Both the position numbers and the translations under genes were made by a program. From Amanita rubescens (taxonomy: Eukaryota; Basidiomycota; Agaricomycetes; Agaricales; Amanitaceae), in NCBI GenBank assembly GCA_015039365.1, contig WION01000247.1:1-64000 (forward strand): 64,000 nucleotides of DNA, written 5' to 3'. The notes beneath the pieces are model-generated. The model was given only the letters and a program-made list of their open reading frames with translations, was not told where the DNA came from and ran no database searches. Numbering within the stretch: the stretch's first letter is position 1; the number at the start of each line of letters is the position of its first letter. Of the stretch, positions 45,601 through 55,895 are shown piece by piece.

Positions 45601-47650
45601 TACTGATAAAGCACATTAACTCACTTTCTGTTGACCACATATTGCAGCATGGGATGATCTGCTGGTAATATCACCCACCTTCTGTGAAATATGTAAGACT
45701 GCTGAGGATCAAAGTGAGCTACATATGTATGACCTACAAACTATTGTTTCTAAGACAAGACATCAAATATATGCTAGTTTAGTATTGCTCACCCACTGTT
45801 ATCTATATCATCAGATCTTGCAACAGACAATTTATCACAACCCACCTGTATTTCATCTAGCTCCTCAGACATCTAGAGTCCCATACATTTGACTTTCACT
45901 CAAAATATGTAATTAAAGTATTACTTACTTGCTGTTGCACATTTTTACACACAAAGTTGATTATTTCATATGAAAATGCCTACTTGTCTATCCACCTATT
46001 TCCAATTCAGCTTTGCTGATATCAACATGTTTGGCAAAATGTGCTTTACCCAGAAATGGGGGAATTTGGAAAACACTCCAAGAACAACATCATTCCATTT
46101 GAGCTTGTTAAGCAAGATATGTCTGAACAAGGTCAATATTTCTGCATGGGATTTCAAATCTCACACTCACCGGATTGCAGATCTAACACAGAGATCAAGA
46201 TTATTCATTTGTGTTGAGATGAACAGCTGTTGTATGCTGATATCATCAATTGCTTCAGCAGTGTGCTGAGTCAATTCAGGACAATTATTCTCTTCTAAAT
46301 CCATGTCTATTGGACAACATCATGAGCATTTTTTCAAGGATGGGATGTTCACTATTCTCACCTTCCAATCGCACAAAGGCCTTTGGAGGGTACTTGGTAT
46401 CCAACACTTTAGGAAGATAGACTGTCTGAAAAATGCTTTCAGCAATTTGCCTGGCCTTTTCCCACTTATCTTCCAAAGAGTCCTCTGTATCAGACAAATT
46501 GGCACTTTCATTGATTACTTGACTATCAAATTTGGTGAATACAACCACCAAAGGCACTGTGAAGGTGGTTAGTCCATTGTAAATCTGTATTTGATTAATG
46601 GAAAGGAGGTATCAACAGAGGTGATTTGCCTCACCCAACCCAAGAGTCAAGACATTTCCAGAGAAACTTACCTTTGCCTGTCCCTTTACAGAAGAACTCA
46701 AGTTCTGCTGGTAAAATGGGACGAGGGCTGTCCATTGGTATACAGTACCTGGAAGAAGCTTCATCAGGTAGTTATGTAAAGAACTGAAGCATGAATACCA
46801 AATTGCATGTAACTGATTTTTCAGCTCAATTTCAGCAGATCTCTTCCCAATAAACTCCTGAGCAATCTTTAATTCCTCATTTGAACCAGATTCAAATCCC
46901 TGAGAATCATGGAAGATGAAATTACTTCCAGGGTATGTAATTTGATGTTCAATATCATGTAGGCCTCTCTGTCATTGCTGCAATTAATGGGTATATATAA
47001 ATGCTATCCTTTGACTGACCTCAATTGATGGCATCAAATGTATCACAGACTTTTGAAGCAGTTCACCTGCAGGAGGCTCAATAGTTGGAGAAGGCATAAA
47101 AACCAACCCAACTTACCATCCTTGTCATATATGATGGGCTCTGTCCCCTTTGCTACACCACAGACCTTTTCAAGGATGGTTGTCTTGCCTGCATTAGCCC
47201 TCCCAATCACGAGGATACGAAAATGTGGGCATTCATATCGCTCTCTGAGAATTTTAACATGTGTCTCGTCTTTACCTGATATGTGCACATCAAATATTGG
47301 CAATGTCAAGATACATAATGGACCTACTACTTGATGACTCAATAGTACTAGCTGTAGTTGCCATCACTGTTGTTTTGTGGTAGGTAATGGGAATCTGTGA
47401 TTGTCTATTGGGTGTGAGAGTGACGTGGGGCTCAAAATAAAGAACAATAGGCTATACCTTCAGAATCGAGTGCGTGAAGCAAGAACTGGAACAGTGGGTC
47501 TTGGTCTCGACAAAAGCAGCTGGCAGATGATGTACTGGGACCCTGGACCAAAGGATCAGCACACTGATGCAGTGACAGTTCGTGTAATGGCTCAACATAC
47601 CAGAATGCGGGGCAATTGATGTTGTATTCAAGTTGGGCTAAGGCTGCCAT
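42698..47650 (-). CDS. AIG1-type GTPase with a central run of about 42 apparent single-codon exons
   Basis: G-domain exons: CPHFRILVIGRANAGKTTIL (Walker A, about 47215), HDIEHQITYPGSNFIFHDSQ followed by GFESGSNEEL (DxxG), IELKNQLHAIWYCIPMDSPR, and VPLVVVFTKFDSQV (TKxD, about 46540). Then come QIAESIFQTVYLPK, FVRLE, a 55-nt intron, and MDLEENNCPELTQHTAEAID. After KWNDVVLGVFSKFPHFW the exons become tiny: VDRQ (12 nt), one codon at 45929, MSEELDEIQ (27 nt, about 45846-45872), then 41 three-base exons down to 43315. Larger exons resume with VSDVSGGNIN, LVWRTIRDILRICMDFSFVF and SFWIKKPFVSSVLEALYQSK, and the frame ends at 42698. All tiny exons are in phase 0 and none is a stop codon. The gene start (ATG 47650 or later) and a few joins near 43000-43200 are unresolved. 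The family is widespread in Agaricomycetes and the role is unknown. Confidence 0.7.
43310..45935 (-). repeat. Tandem array of intron units separated by three-base exons
   Basis: Three-base centres flanked by AG and GT (minus strand) start at 43315, 43375, 43449, 43521, 43584, 43647, 43713, 43782, 43845, 43911, 43981, 44042, 44109, 44175, 44240, 44294, 44354, 44420, 44484, 44547, 44608, 44665, 44724, 44780, 44849, 44906, 44964, 45027, 45083, 45144, 45202, 45266, 45319, 45389, 45452, 45509, 45567, 45625, 45679, 45738, 45793 and 45929. Spacing is 53-74 nt. Donors are GTGAGT, GTAAGT, GTAGGT or GTGGGT with rare variants. Acceptors are mostly AACAG. The intervening 50-71 nt share a diverged consensus (TGCACAT, AAAGGCAGTCTCA, CACAT-TTTTCCTATGACC), so they descend from one founder. 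The three centre bases are highly variable. Confidence 0.85.
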
Positions 47651-49245
47651 AGTAGATCAGAGAGATAAAGAGATAATTGGTGTGTCAGACCTACTAGGTG
47701 ACCGTGCGACAGGCAACAGATTATCAGATATGTAAGAAATGGTGCGCTTTGTCAATCGGACTTGTGGGCGCGAGGCGATGTTAGTGGCGCGCGGTGGTCA
47801 AAGAATTGAGTGCGTGCAGGCAGAGGACGGTCGCCCATATTTGGACAAATTCTCCTGCGCGACGTCACGTCACTCTCCAAGTTCTGAAGTACCTCCGACT
47901 CGTTCTGGAATCTGGATTGCGGACTCGCCGGCCGTGATTCTCGACTACAGGAGATGGAGCGGAAAGAGAGAGATCTGAATGGGCGTGTAGTACGGCACGC
48001 TCGTGAAGGTATTGTTGCCCTTTTTCGTATCCGCATAATGGTGCGCTGACTCGTTGCTTCTGTAGGCTACAAACCCAGATCGATCCAGGCTGTCCTACCA
48101 CGCGCTCGCCCCATCCATCCCCCATTTCCGTGACCTCGACGAAGGGATGAAGAAGGGGAGGACTGGCAGACGACTTGTGGGCTATTGCCAGCATTCTCCG
48201 CCCGGTCACACGACGCGCAAAATTCATATCTTGGCCCTTCAATTTCCAACCTGATCGTCCCATTTCCCGAAAGAGTGACACTCATTCATCATCACCCGCT
48301 ATCCCTCGATCGCACCATGGGCAATGCTCAGGCTCTCTACACAGGTACATCCACAAGCTGTCACCCTGCTCGCTTAATCTGATGATATTCGACAGTATTA
48401 CGCGCACTGCAGTCAGGTGCACAACAAGGATGAACCGGCCTCTCTACCAAGCAACGGTGGGGGTGCGTCACGATGAATTGAAAAACGAGGGTTACGGGTT
48501 CTGTGACGTACGAAAGTTCTTATCTTATGCACGCCTAGGCTCATCCACTTCCGCAGGCCTCACATCTTCCATCCAAACCCAGCACCTCCCCACAGCCAGA
48601 TAGTGAGCCAACCGACCCTTTGACCCCATATCGGGACCAATCTTTGCCAGTTCGGAATCGGACGCATTCCCCTCTATAAATGAAGAAGGTTAGGAAAGCG
48701 AGGGCAGATTATGTGACTCATTCCCACTCACCCTAACGTACAATCAAAAACCCGCGGAACTCAACAGTATGCCATATCATCTTCACTCTTTTTTGTTTAA
48801 TCTGATCTCTCGTTCTCCCTCTTCAAGATCGACCATCCATAACCAAGTCAGCGAGGAAATGATCGCCCGCAGATATGAAGTATGGGTACGGGATATCAGC
48901 AAGGCGCTGAACCGCGTGGATCGGAGATGTGCCTGTGGATCAGTCAACGCATATATTGGATTGGATGACAATACTATTCGTATCCCTCATGTTCAAATCT
49001 ATGCTTGCGCCTCATTGCTGCTCGGTAGGGAGGGGTTGTTTGACTCCTTGTTGATGCGTTCGCCGAAAATGCAACAGCCTACGGGCGATTTCTTGCTTAA
49101 CGTTACGATATGCCCTTGTCTTCTTCCGTATTTTTTGTTCAATAACAGTGACCGCTATTCCTTAATGCCTCCATGAGTCACGCCGACGCTCTCTAACGCA
49201 TGGAAACCTGACTCGCATGGATACCTTTCCGATCCCGGAAGCCCG
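47651..49245. other. Unresolved region with possible small genes
   Basis: CpG-rich again. A plus-strand ATG at 48319 opens MGNAQALY (an N-myristoylation-type start) followed by a clear GTACAT donor, but the downstream exon choice is ambiguous; one option ends in a proline-rich segment SKPSTSPQPDSEPTDP near 48640. A 135-codon frame at 48769-49176 contains EMIARRYEVWVRDISKALNR. Near 47930 a helical LQEMERKERDLNG stretch is open. None forms a gene model I can defend. Confidence 0.3.
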
Positions 49246-49998
49246 ATGCCAACCAAGATTTCAAACTCCGATGAAACAAACCCTTTCTCCATGGGCAGGC
49301 ATCAAGCTCAAGATCCAGCTTCTCCAGTCCTCCCACCATCCCTGTATCTAGGTCCACGCTCAGCAGCCTCATCTATTCAATTTCTTACAGGAAATGCCAT
49401 AACCCATGTTCTGAGCATCGGCGTCAATCCCTCGAGAAAGTTTGAAGGCGTGATATACCATCGCATCTCCCTCAGCGACTCTGTCGATTCTTCCATCTCG
49501 AAAGTCGTGGATGCCGCTTGCGAAATTATTGACGAGGCAATAGCCTCTAAGAAGGGCACTGGAAAGATTCTGGTACATTGCCAAGCGGGCATTTCACGCT
49601 CGCCCACGATCGTCGCTGCGTACTTGATGACGCGGAAGAGGATGACTCTGAAAGCTTCTTTGGGAAAGATTGTCTGTGTCCGGCCACAGATCTTGCCGAA
49701 TATGGGGTTTCTGCAGCAGTTAAAAGAAATGGAGGTGGAATTGTATGGGAGTAGCTCGTTGGAAGTGGATGAATTGCCAAAACGAGAACAGGATCGGTTG
49801 GCTTTATTCGAGGAACATCCAGAAGTCGGAACTGAGACTACGTCGAGGACCCTTTCTGCGAGTTTTGCTAATTCGTCGGCGTATCGCGAGGTGGAGAGTG
49901 ATCAAGCTGATCACCTCGACACTTCTAATCTTCTATCGGGATCGTTCCCTCCTCGTTTAGAATCAGACCCATCTTCCCTCTCCGAAGCCGAGAACTGA
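49246..49998 (+). CDS. Dual-specificity protein phosphatase
   Basis: A single exon of 250 residues. The catalytic domain spans about residues 25-165: PPSLYLGPRSAASSIQFL (the usual DSP opening), THVLSIGVN, RISLSDSVDSSISKVVDAAC with the general-acid Asp, and the P-loop VHCQAGISRSPTIVAAYLM (C-x5-R with the following Ser). It closes with VCVRPQILPNMGFLQQLKEM. The C-terminal about 80 residues are acidic and serine-rich without a domain. All catalytic residues are intact. The substrate is unknown; it resembles small cytosolic DSPs rather than Yvh1, as no zinc-binding tail is seen. Confidence 0.88.
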   Translation: MPTKISNSDETNPFSMGRHQAQDPASPVLPPSLYLGPRSAASSIQFLTGNAITHVLSIGVNPSRKFEGVIYHRISLSDSVDSSISKVVDAACEIIDEAIASKKGTGKILVHCQAGISRSPTIVAAYLMTRKRMTLKASLGKIVCVRPQILPNMGFLQQLKEMEVELYGSSSLEVDELPKREQDRLALFEEHPEVGTETTSRTLSASFANSSAYREVESDQADHLDTSNLLSGSFPPRLESDPSSLSEAEN

Positions 49999-51231
49999 TG
50001 CACGACCCCTGAATCGCTATCGTTGGGGTCACTGCACATACAAATGTTCACGCAATCCAATTCACAGTCGGAAACGACAAACTTCAACCTTATATCTTCA
50101 TCCTCTTCTGCTCAGCCTGATCACTTTGGTGTAACAGCAACCTCCAACGAGCCGCACAGACGTTCTGCACACATGTGAAACACAACGGCATATATACACC
50201 TCTTCCGAAAGCTTCTCGCTCCCGCAGCGATGGACCCTAGGAACGCCGCTTTCTGTTTGTTTGTTTTGGACAATGATAAGGACCCTCTTGTGCTCGGGTT
50301 TTAGTAGGATAGTGAGAAGCTACGCCTTCTCAACCGCTCCCTGATCAGAGTTTTGTTTTATATAAGAACCCAGCGTGAACGTGGCCCTGTTTGGGTATAT
50401 GTAGATTACGCCTGTTTATGGTCCCATTCCCACTTGACGCATCTTTCAGCCCAAGTACTATGTTCAACTCACCCGTTTTTACTCTTCTCCGATGCCGTTT
50501 TCGTCCCAATTCCAAACACCGGGGTACCGATCCGGAGATCGTCAGAACAACGAGCGAGTGCGCCCGTCGCCCAGGAACATCCAGGATTCCAGTTTTACTC
50601 CATAATTCAAGCTGACTCGCCCAGGCTTCTATGCACGCTCCGATGACCATATGCGTTCAGCGCCATTCGAAATTTGAAGACTATCGTTTTGCAAGATACG
50701 CTGGACAAGCTGAATGATATTCAAAACTTTAGGCTGCCGGACAGGAGTCCCCGGCCCACCAGCTAGGATATACTACGGCCTCTTCAAGCAAGATGTGGAA
50801 CTCGAATGATATTGCTCTTTCGGTAAAGATTTCACGAGGTTCCGTAACCCTTGTCTTACATATTCTCCATACCATTCAGATTCATTACGAATAGCTCAAC
50901 GGTTGACAAGACACATCCCAACTGATCGGACCTGTTTCCAGGTACAAGCTTCGCCGAACCTGTATGACACGCAGCATGAGCGGTGAGACGCTACTCTTCA
51001 TAAACGATAATTTGCAGATTTTGATGTATTTTTTGTGAAGTGTAACCTTTTGAGCAGTGGAGTGCAAACCCAGCGGGGAGATGATTATCATTTTCCATAT
51101 CGACCAAAAATGACGTGGATAAAGGCGCTGTCAAACGAGCCTTCAGGTTCACATATACTCTTTCGGCTGCGTAACGTAAACGTCCAGAAACTTAAAAGCA
51201 ATCCACCCAAGTTGAATGCCTCAGTATCGAA
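49999..51231. other. Intergenic, no gene recognised
   Basis: Short frames only. Its last 60 bp share the ACTCTTTCGGCTGC upstream box with copy C of the following gene family. Confidence 0.4.
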
Positions 51232-51663
51232 ATGCAACTCATTACCGGTGCCATGATCTCTGTCCTCCTAGTCCTTCAAGTCGCTACGATTGGACGTGCC
51301 GTTCCTCTTGACCCTGTTGTTTACCGTTGTGAGCATTTCACCTTGATTCACCGTCTTCACTAGCTCACCCTCTTGTCAAAGGCGGGGGTACGACAGTACG
51401 TACTTTGGACTTTTTTTTATTACTATCCCTAAAGCGCAAGGCTCTCTCTTTCAGCCCAAGTGTACGTCCATTGTTAGCACCATTCTCCGCCCGGAACATG
51501 AAACAAATGTTTACAGGCCCTCCTGGATACGAATGCTGTGGCCCATTCGAAGTGGGCGTGGGTGGATTGTAATTATATATTCATTTTCTTTCCTTTATCA
51601 TTTTACCGACTGTGGATTTTTAGTTGCGACCTTATAAATCGCGGTCACATCTGTCCTTTGTAA
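51232..51663 (+). CDS. Small secreted cysteine-rich protein, copy A
   Basis: The first of four tandem paralogues. Exon 1 (from MQLITGAMISVLLVLQVATI) is a signal peptide plus PLDPVVYR. Four introns follow, leaving a 14-nt exon (about 51384), a 7-nt exon (CCCAAGT, at about 51457), a 52-nt exon with PPGYECCGPFEVGVGG, and a last exon ending HICPL and TAA. Phases join perfectly. The mature peptide is about 40 residues with six cysteines spaced C-x6-C-x5-CC-x10-C-x8-C, which suggests a disulfide-knot fold. No family is recognised. It is likely an apoplastic effector or defence-type peptide, by inference from size and duplication only. Confidence 0.8.
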
Positions 51664-52179
51664 TTATAAACGATGCTGTCACTAATTGCTGTATTTTATG
51701 CGTGACTGAGATGTGATCCTGTCCTACTCGTCAAAAGCGAAACCAATTTCCTATGTATTGCAGGTCGACACTGCGCATGTTCTATTCATATTCAGGAACC
51801 ATTGAATAATCGTCGTATTATTGAAGATCCGAAATTAAACCAAGTATCATCCGTCCACGATTGTCATGCACGTGGCTCAGCTCAAGGTAAGTAGGTATTC
51901 GCATCCAACGTTCATCAGGATAATTATTATCTCATCCTTTTCACTCACCAACCACCTGTGGAGCCAGGCGTGGAGCTAGTGATATTCACACACACAATAA
52001 GGCTATTGATGCTACGTAAAGCAACTCTTCGCAGTTTCCGTAATGAAACCCCTTCCAGTTGCAAGCGGATGCGGCTCAGAAACAAATACCATTTTCAGAA
52101 TTGACCGCCTGCGAACCTAACGTAAGTCCTTCATAATGATAAAAGGCGGTTTTCATGAGTGAAACGCGTCAGCATCTAA

Positions 52180-52602
52180 ATGCAACTCATTATTAGCGCC
52201 ATCTCTTTCTTCGTCGCCCTCCAGTTCGCTATGGTCGGGCATGCTGCTCCTCTTGATTCTGTTGTTCGCCACTGTACGCGTTCCGTCTCTGTGTCAATTT
52301 CGCGAGCTCATCCACTTGTTTAAAGGTGACTGGATACTTACGGTAAGCATTTAAGACGGTTTTTTTACTATGGTACCTGAGATGCAAGGCTCCGTCTCTC
52401 AGCCCAAATGTACGTCCATATTTGACATTTATCTCTGTTCGGAATATGAAAAAGGCTATGCAGGCCCACCTGGATATGAATGCTGTGGTCCCATTCAAGC
52501 TGGTATTGGCGGAACGTAATTACACATTCGTCTCTTCCTTTAGCATTTTACCGACCACCGAACTTTAGCTGCTATCCTATTGGAGACATCTGTCCCTTGT
52601 AA
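52180..52602 (+). CDS. Small secreted cysteine-rich protein, copy B
   Basis: The same five-exon plan as copy A: a signal peptide (MQLIISAISFFVALQFAMVG) ending PLDSVVRH, a 17-nt exon, the 7-nt exon CCCAAAT, an exon with PPGYECCGPIQAGIGG, and a last exon CYPIGDICPL. Spacing is C-x7-C-x5-CC-x10-C-x6-C. A TATA-like GATAAAAGGCG lies about 40 bp before the ATG. All joins are in frame. Confidence 0.8.
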
Positions 52603-53354
52603 TCATAAACGATGCAACAGAATTTACTGTATTTTATTCGCTTCTCTGCCTTAGGTCCTTAGCAATGTGTATACACTCGGTCTTTAAGTGAGCCCTATCG
52701 AAATATTCGATTGAAACGATAACCGCTTCCATGTGACAGAAATTATTGAACACCAGGTCTCGACTAAAATGTTCAGGAACAAATGGTCCTCGTACTTCTA
52801 CTGGATAGATCAGCATTTCCCATTCACGATTCCCGCGCACGTGAGTTGATTGCAATCTAGCTAAGAATAGAGCTCCAAGTTACCGTCGTTGTTTCTCCTT
52901 GAAACCCCGTTGCTGAGGCCTTGAGGTGCGAATTCGTTGATCATTTAAGTAAGAGCAAGTTAACGATTGACAGGACACGAGTAAATCTAATACACATCTT
53001 ATCAAACTTTAAGCTTTACCCCTGTCCGATGATCATACACGCAGTACAACCTTCAAGTTAAGCCTCTTGTTGGACTGGTATTAAGCGTCGTGCACTGTGG
53101 ATGCGACTCCTGAAACCGTTTTCACAGATTCTAGACGAGCTCTTGCTCTTTTACTGCAATTCGATTCCTCCGTAACAGGGAGTGGACGCAACTCGAGATG
53201 GTTATCGCGTCCCAAATCGACGAATTGCGGTACTCGTGTCGCTCAAGATCACTGTCAAAACACCCCTGGTTTTGTACTCTTTCGGCTGCCTAACGCAAAA
53301 GCTCCAGCATGATAAAAAGCGCTCTTCCCCAGTGGAATCGAAGTCGGTTTCGAA

Positions 53355-53775
53355 ATGCAGCTCCTAACCAGTGCCGTCTCTTTCCTCTTGATTCTCCAGC
53401 TTACTTTGCTCGGGTATGCTGCACCTCCTAAGTTTGTTTACCACTGTTCGTTTTATACCTTGCTTCAATTTTTCCGAGCTCATTCACTTTCTCAAAGGCC
53501 GCGGGCCCTACGAGGTACGTGACTAAGACAGGTTTCTGCAATAATACTTGAGACGAAGACTCTATTTCTTAGCTCAAGTGTACGTTTTTTATTAACACAG
53601 TCCTCTGTTCAGAGTATGAAACTCAGCTACGCAGGTCCGTGTGGATATGAATGCTGTGGCCCCATTTCCGTGAAACTTGGTGGAACGTAATTATATATTC
53701 ACTTGATTATCTCTATCGTTTACTTAACCACTGGATTGTAGATGCTACCCTGCGGGACGCATCTGCCCATTGTGA
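53355..53775 (+). CDS. Small secreted cysteine-rich protein, copy C
   Basis: The signal peptide is MQLLTSAVSFLLILQLTLLG. The second exon (17 nt) ends in a GAG codon, and the 7-nt exon is CTCAAGT. The fourth exon reads PCGYECCGP, so a seventh cysteine replaces the first or second proline of the other copies. The last exon ends GRICPL and TGA. The first donor is GTTCGT, weaker than in the sister copies. Otherwise the plan and phases agree. Confidence 0.75.
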
Positions 53776-55091
53776 TCGTAAACAATACAAGCAATGATTT
53801 TTGTATAAGCTGCTATGATCTTCACCAAATATATGCACATCTCGTTATCCTTCCGATTGAAGTAGTTAACATTTGGTCGGCCTATACTCGTCCTGTGGGT
53901 CCGATTAAGGTTCCCATTAACCAATTAGATGATCAACACAAACTTAACTGTCCACGCACCCGTCCTCAATAATTCAATTTTGGAGACTCTACTTATCCAC
54001 TCCGTTCGTGAGTGGGATATCATTGTCCCCTCTCGAATAATGTGGATAGTAATACCAATAAGACGTTGGTCATAGACTCATGGTGAACCTGATGAGAGGC
54101 GCTTCGGGATGCGGAGGCACAACTTAACGTGTTAATCTGGTGACAAGATATTAATGAAGCGTCGTACAGTTGTGGGGCCTCATCGGCCACATAGAATAAT
54201 GTCCAACGACCAAGCAGAAGTCGGGAGTACAGATGTCATGGTCGGCATCTTCTGGTTTCATCACCTATGTACAAATCAGAACTACATCGACCTTGCTGGA
54301 TCGACGCTGGAGGCCGATCGGCTTCGCTGAGACGATCTCAAATCCGTCTTCTTTTCGAGCTCGGTACAACTCTCTTCAAGTCGTTATGCGAAATTTGAAC
54401 TATGTGTGTCCCTCCATTCTAGTTAGCAATTTCTCCAATCGCAAATACGGGCACTCCCACTACCTCGCAAAACAGTCACCTCCAGCGCGCTTCCGAGTCA
54501 GAAGTAGAGTCTTCCACACGCCAACCACGACGACGACGGATGAAGATGCTGAAGGCTCTCCGCAATTCGCTGTGGGTGTGATATTTAAGCGTTTAGCGCT
54601 CCGAACATTGGCGTATGGGGAAATTACGCCGTATATATCAGAGGACAATGCTGATCCGGAGATTGGCTTTGACAACAAGAAGTCCCCGAGGAGGCAAGCC
54701 GCGGAGAACATATTCGAAGATTCAAGTGGAGGAAGCACAGCCACGTATTTCCCACGCTTGAATCTGTCATTGTCATTGTCAATGAATGTTTGAACTCATC
54801 CCGGTTTTGGCAAATCTCCGATGTACCTTTTATTTGCAATGCGTTTGGCAGTAGATGGGCGCGCAACTTACAATGATGGTGTTCTCGTCCTACTGCATCC
54901 ACTCATCCCACTGCATCCGCTCACGGCGCTCAGCCTACTGCACCCGCTCAGCAAGCGGCCGCCCATGCTATGCCACCGATAACGGACCTCGCCATCGCGC
55001 AACCCATCAACTATGCCTTTTGTGCCACCTAGCTAAGCGCTTCCATGAAGATAAAAGGCGAGCTTCCTGAGTAGCACGCCTCAACATCAAA
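53776..55091. other. Between copies C and D; one unassigned frame and a duplicated segment
   Basis: A plus-strand frame of 186 codons (54233-54793, RNLNYVCPSILVSNFSNRKY in its middle) lacks recognisable motifs and may or may not be a gene. 54838-55005 holds one copy of the segment duplicated at 57490-57603. Confidence 0.35.
54838..55005. repeat. Duplicated non-coding segment, copy 1
   Basis: Shares TTGCAATG, AGTAGATGGGCG or AGTAGGTGGGCG, CAACTTAC, CTGCACCCGC and CCCATGCTATGCCAC or CCCATACTATGCCAC with 57490-57603 in the same order. This copy carries an extra insertion of about 50 bp built of CCACTGCATCCGCTCA-like steps. Confidence 0.6.
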
Positions 55092-55526
55092 ATGCAGCTT
55101 ATTGCCAGCGCCGCCTCTTTCTTCTTAGTCTTGCAACTTGCTGTGATCGTTCATGCAGCTCCATTTGACTCGGATACTGTCTACCATTGTACGTGTTAAA
55201 ATTTGCTTCAGCTTCACGATCATCTCACCCTTTTTTCAAAGGTGATTTAGGTGCTGGGTCGGTGAGTCCTTCAGACGAATATCTTCAACTATAGCTGAAG
55301 TGAGGCTCTGTCTCTCAGCCTCAGTGTACGTCTTTTGCTAGTATGCTTCAAATCCGAACTAAAGCGACACAGGCCCGAAAGGATATTCATGCTGTGGCCC
55401 CATTATCGATGGTGTTGGCAGAACGTAATTACACATTTTCTTTATTTTCGATCATTTTACCAACCACCGATCTTTAGTTGCTACTATGCAGGCGGTTCGG
55501 AAGACTTCAACTGCCCCATGTATTGA
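55092..55526 (+). CDS. Small secreted cysteine-rich protein, copy D
   Basis: The most diverged copy. The signal peptide is MQLIASAASFFLVLQLAVIV, then a 20-nt second exon, the 7-nt exon CCTCAGT, a fourth exon with PKGYSCCGPIIDGVG, and a longer last exon ending NCPMY and TGA. Spacing is C-x8-C-x5-CC-x10-C-x10-C. A GATAAAAGGCG box lies about 40 bp before the ATG. Phases agree at every intron. Confidence 0.78.
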
Positions 55527-55895
55527 TGGTTGTCACATTTAATCTACTATTTCTATAGTAATATGATGTATACGGTTCTTTACGCGAAGTCATGTGGGAC
55601 GAAGCTTATGTTTTCTGGAAGGAGTAAAATATTTACGTAAACGCCGCCCAAGTTGTCTCACATATGAACCTTGTTTGCGCGTCCCGCGAAGAAGGGAGTC
55701 AACTGGTTGAAAATGGAAACATTGTAAACGTCCTTCCTGAATTGGCCCGTTAACTGTGGGGAAAACGCTAGAAAGGGGTTACTGGACCGAGGAGAACGGC
55801 GGTGGAAAAAGTCATGTCAACTGGAGTCCAATTTCACCTAAGCTGTTATAAAAAGTAATGTATAATGAATGACTACTGGTGGCCGCCTTGAGAAC

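Larger units (their letters stand above)
41240..47460. other. CpG-poor, AT-rich island
   Basis: Between the F-box stop and about 47460 the sequence changes abruptly. It is AT-rich and full of TG and CA steps, and CG dinucleotides are very scarce (whole lines of 60 bases have none), whereas CG is frequent on both sides. The island coincides with the intron-unit arrays and the AIG1-type GTPase gene. Cytosine-methylation decay or foreign origin would both produce this pattern. Confidence 0.75.

Noticed and set aside
43310..45935. CRISPR-like regularly spaced repeats
   Set aside because: The host is a eukaryote. The repeated parts are diverged introns and the variable parts are only three bases, flanked by splice sites rather than by identical repeats.
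43560..45960. Ordinary degenerate minisatellite without coding role
   Set aside because: Not fully excluded, but conserved donor and acceptor around a variable, stop-free, phase-0 triplet fits exons better than a neutral repeat.
47500..47650. Stop-free N-terminal exon chain of the GTPase reading CVLILWSRVP
   Set aside because: It needs a 37-nt intron and then meets a stop at the next plausible acceptor, so the true first exons were left unresolved.
54460..54744. Minus-strand 94-codon frame resembling a small membrane protein
   Set aside because: It overlaps another equally unsupported frame on the plus strand. Neither has motifs or intron evidence, so no gene was called.
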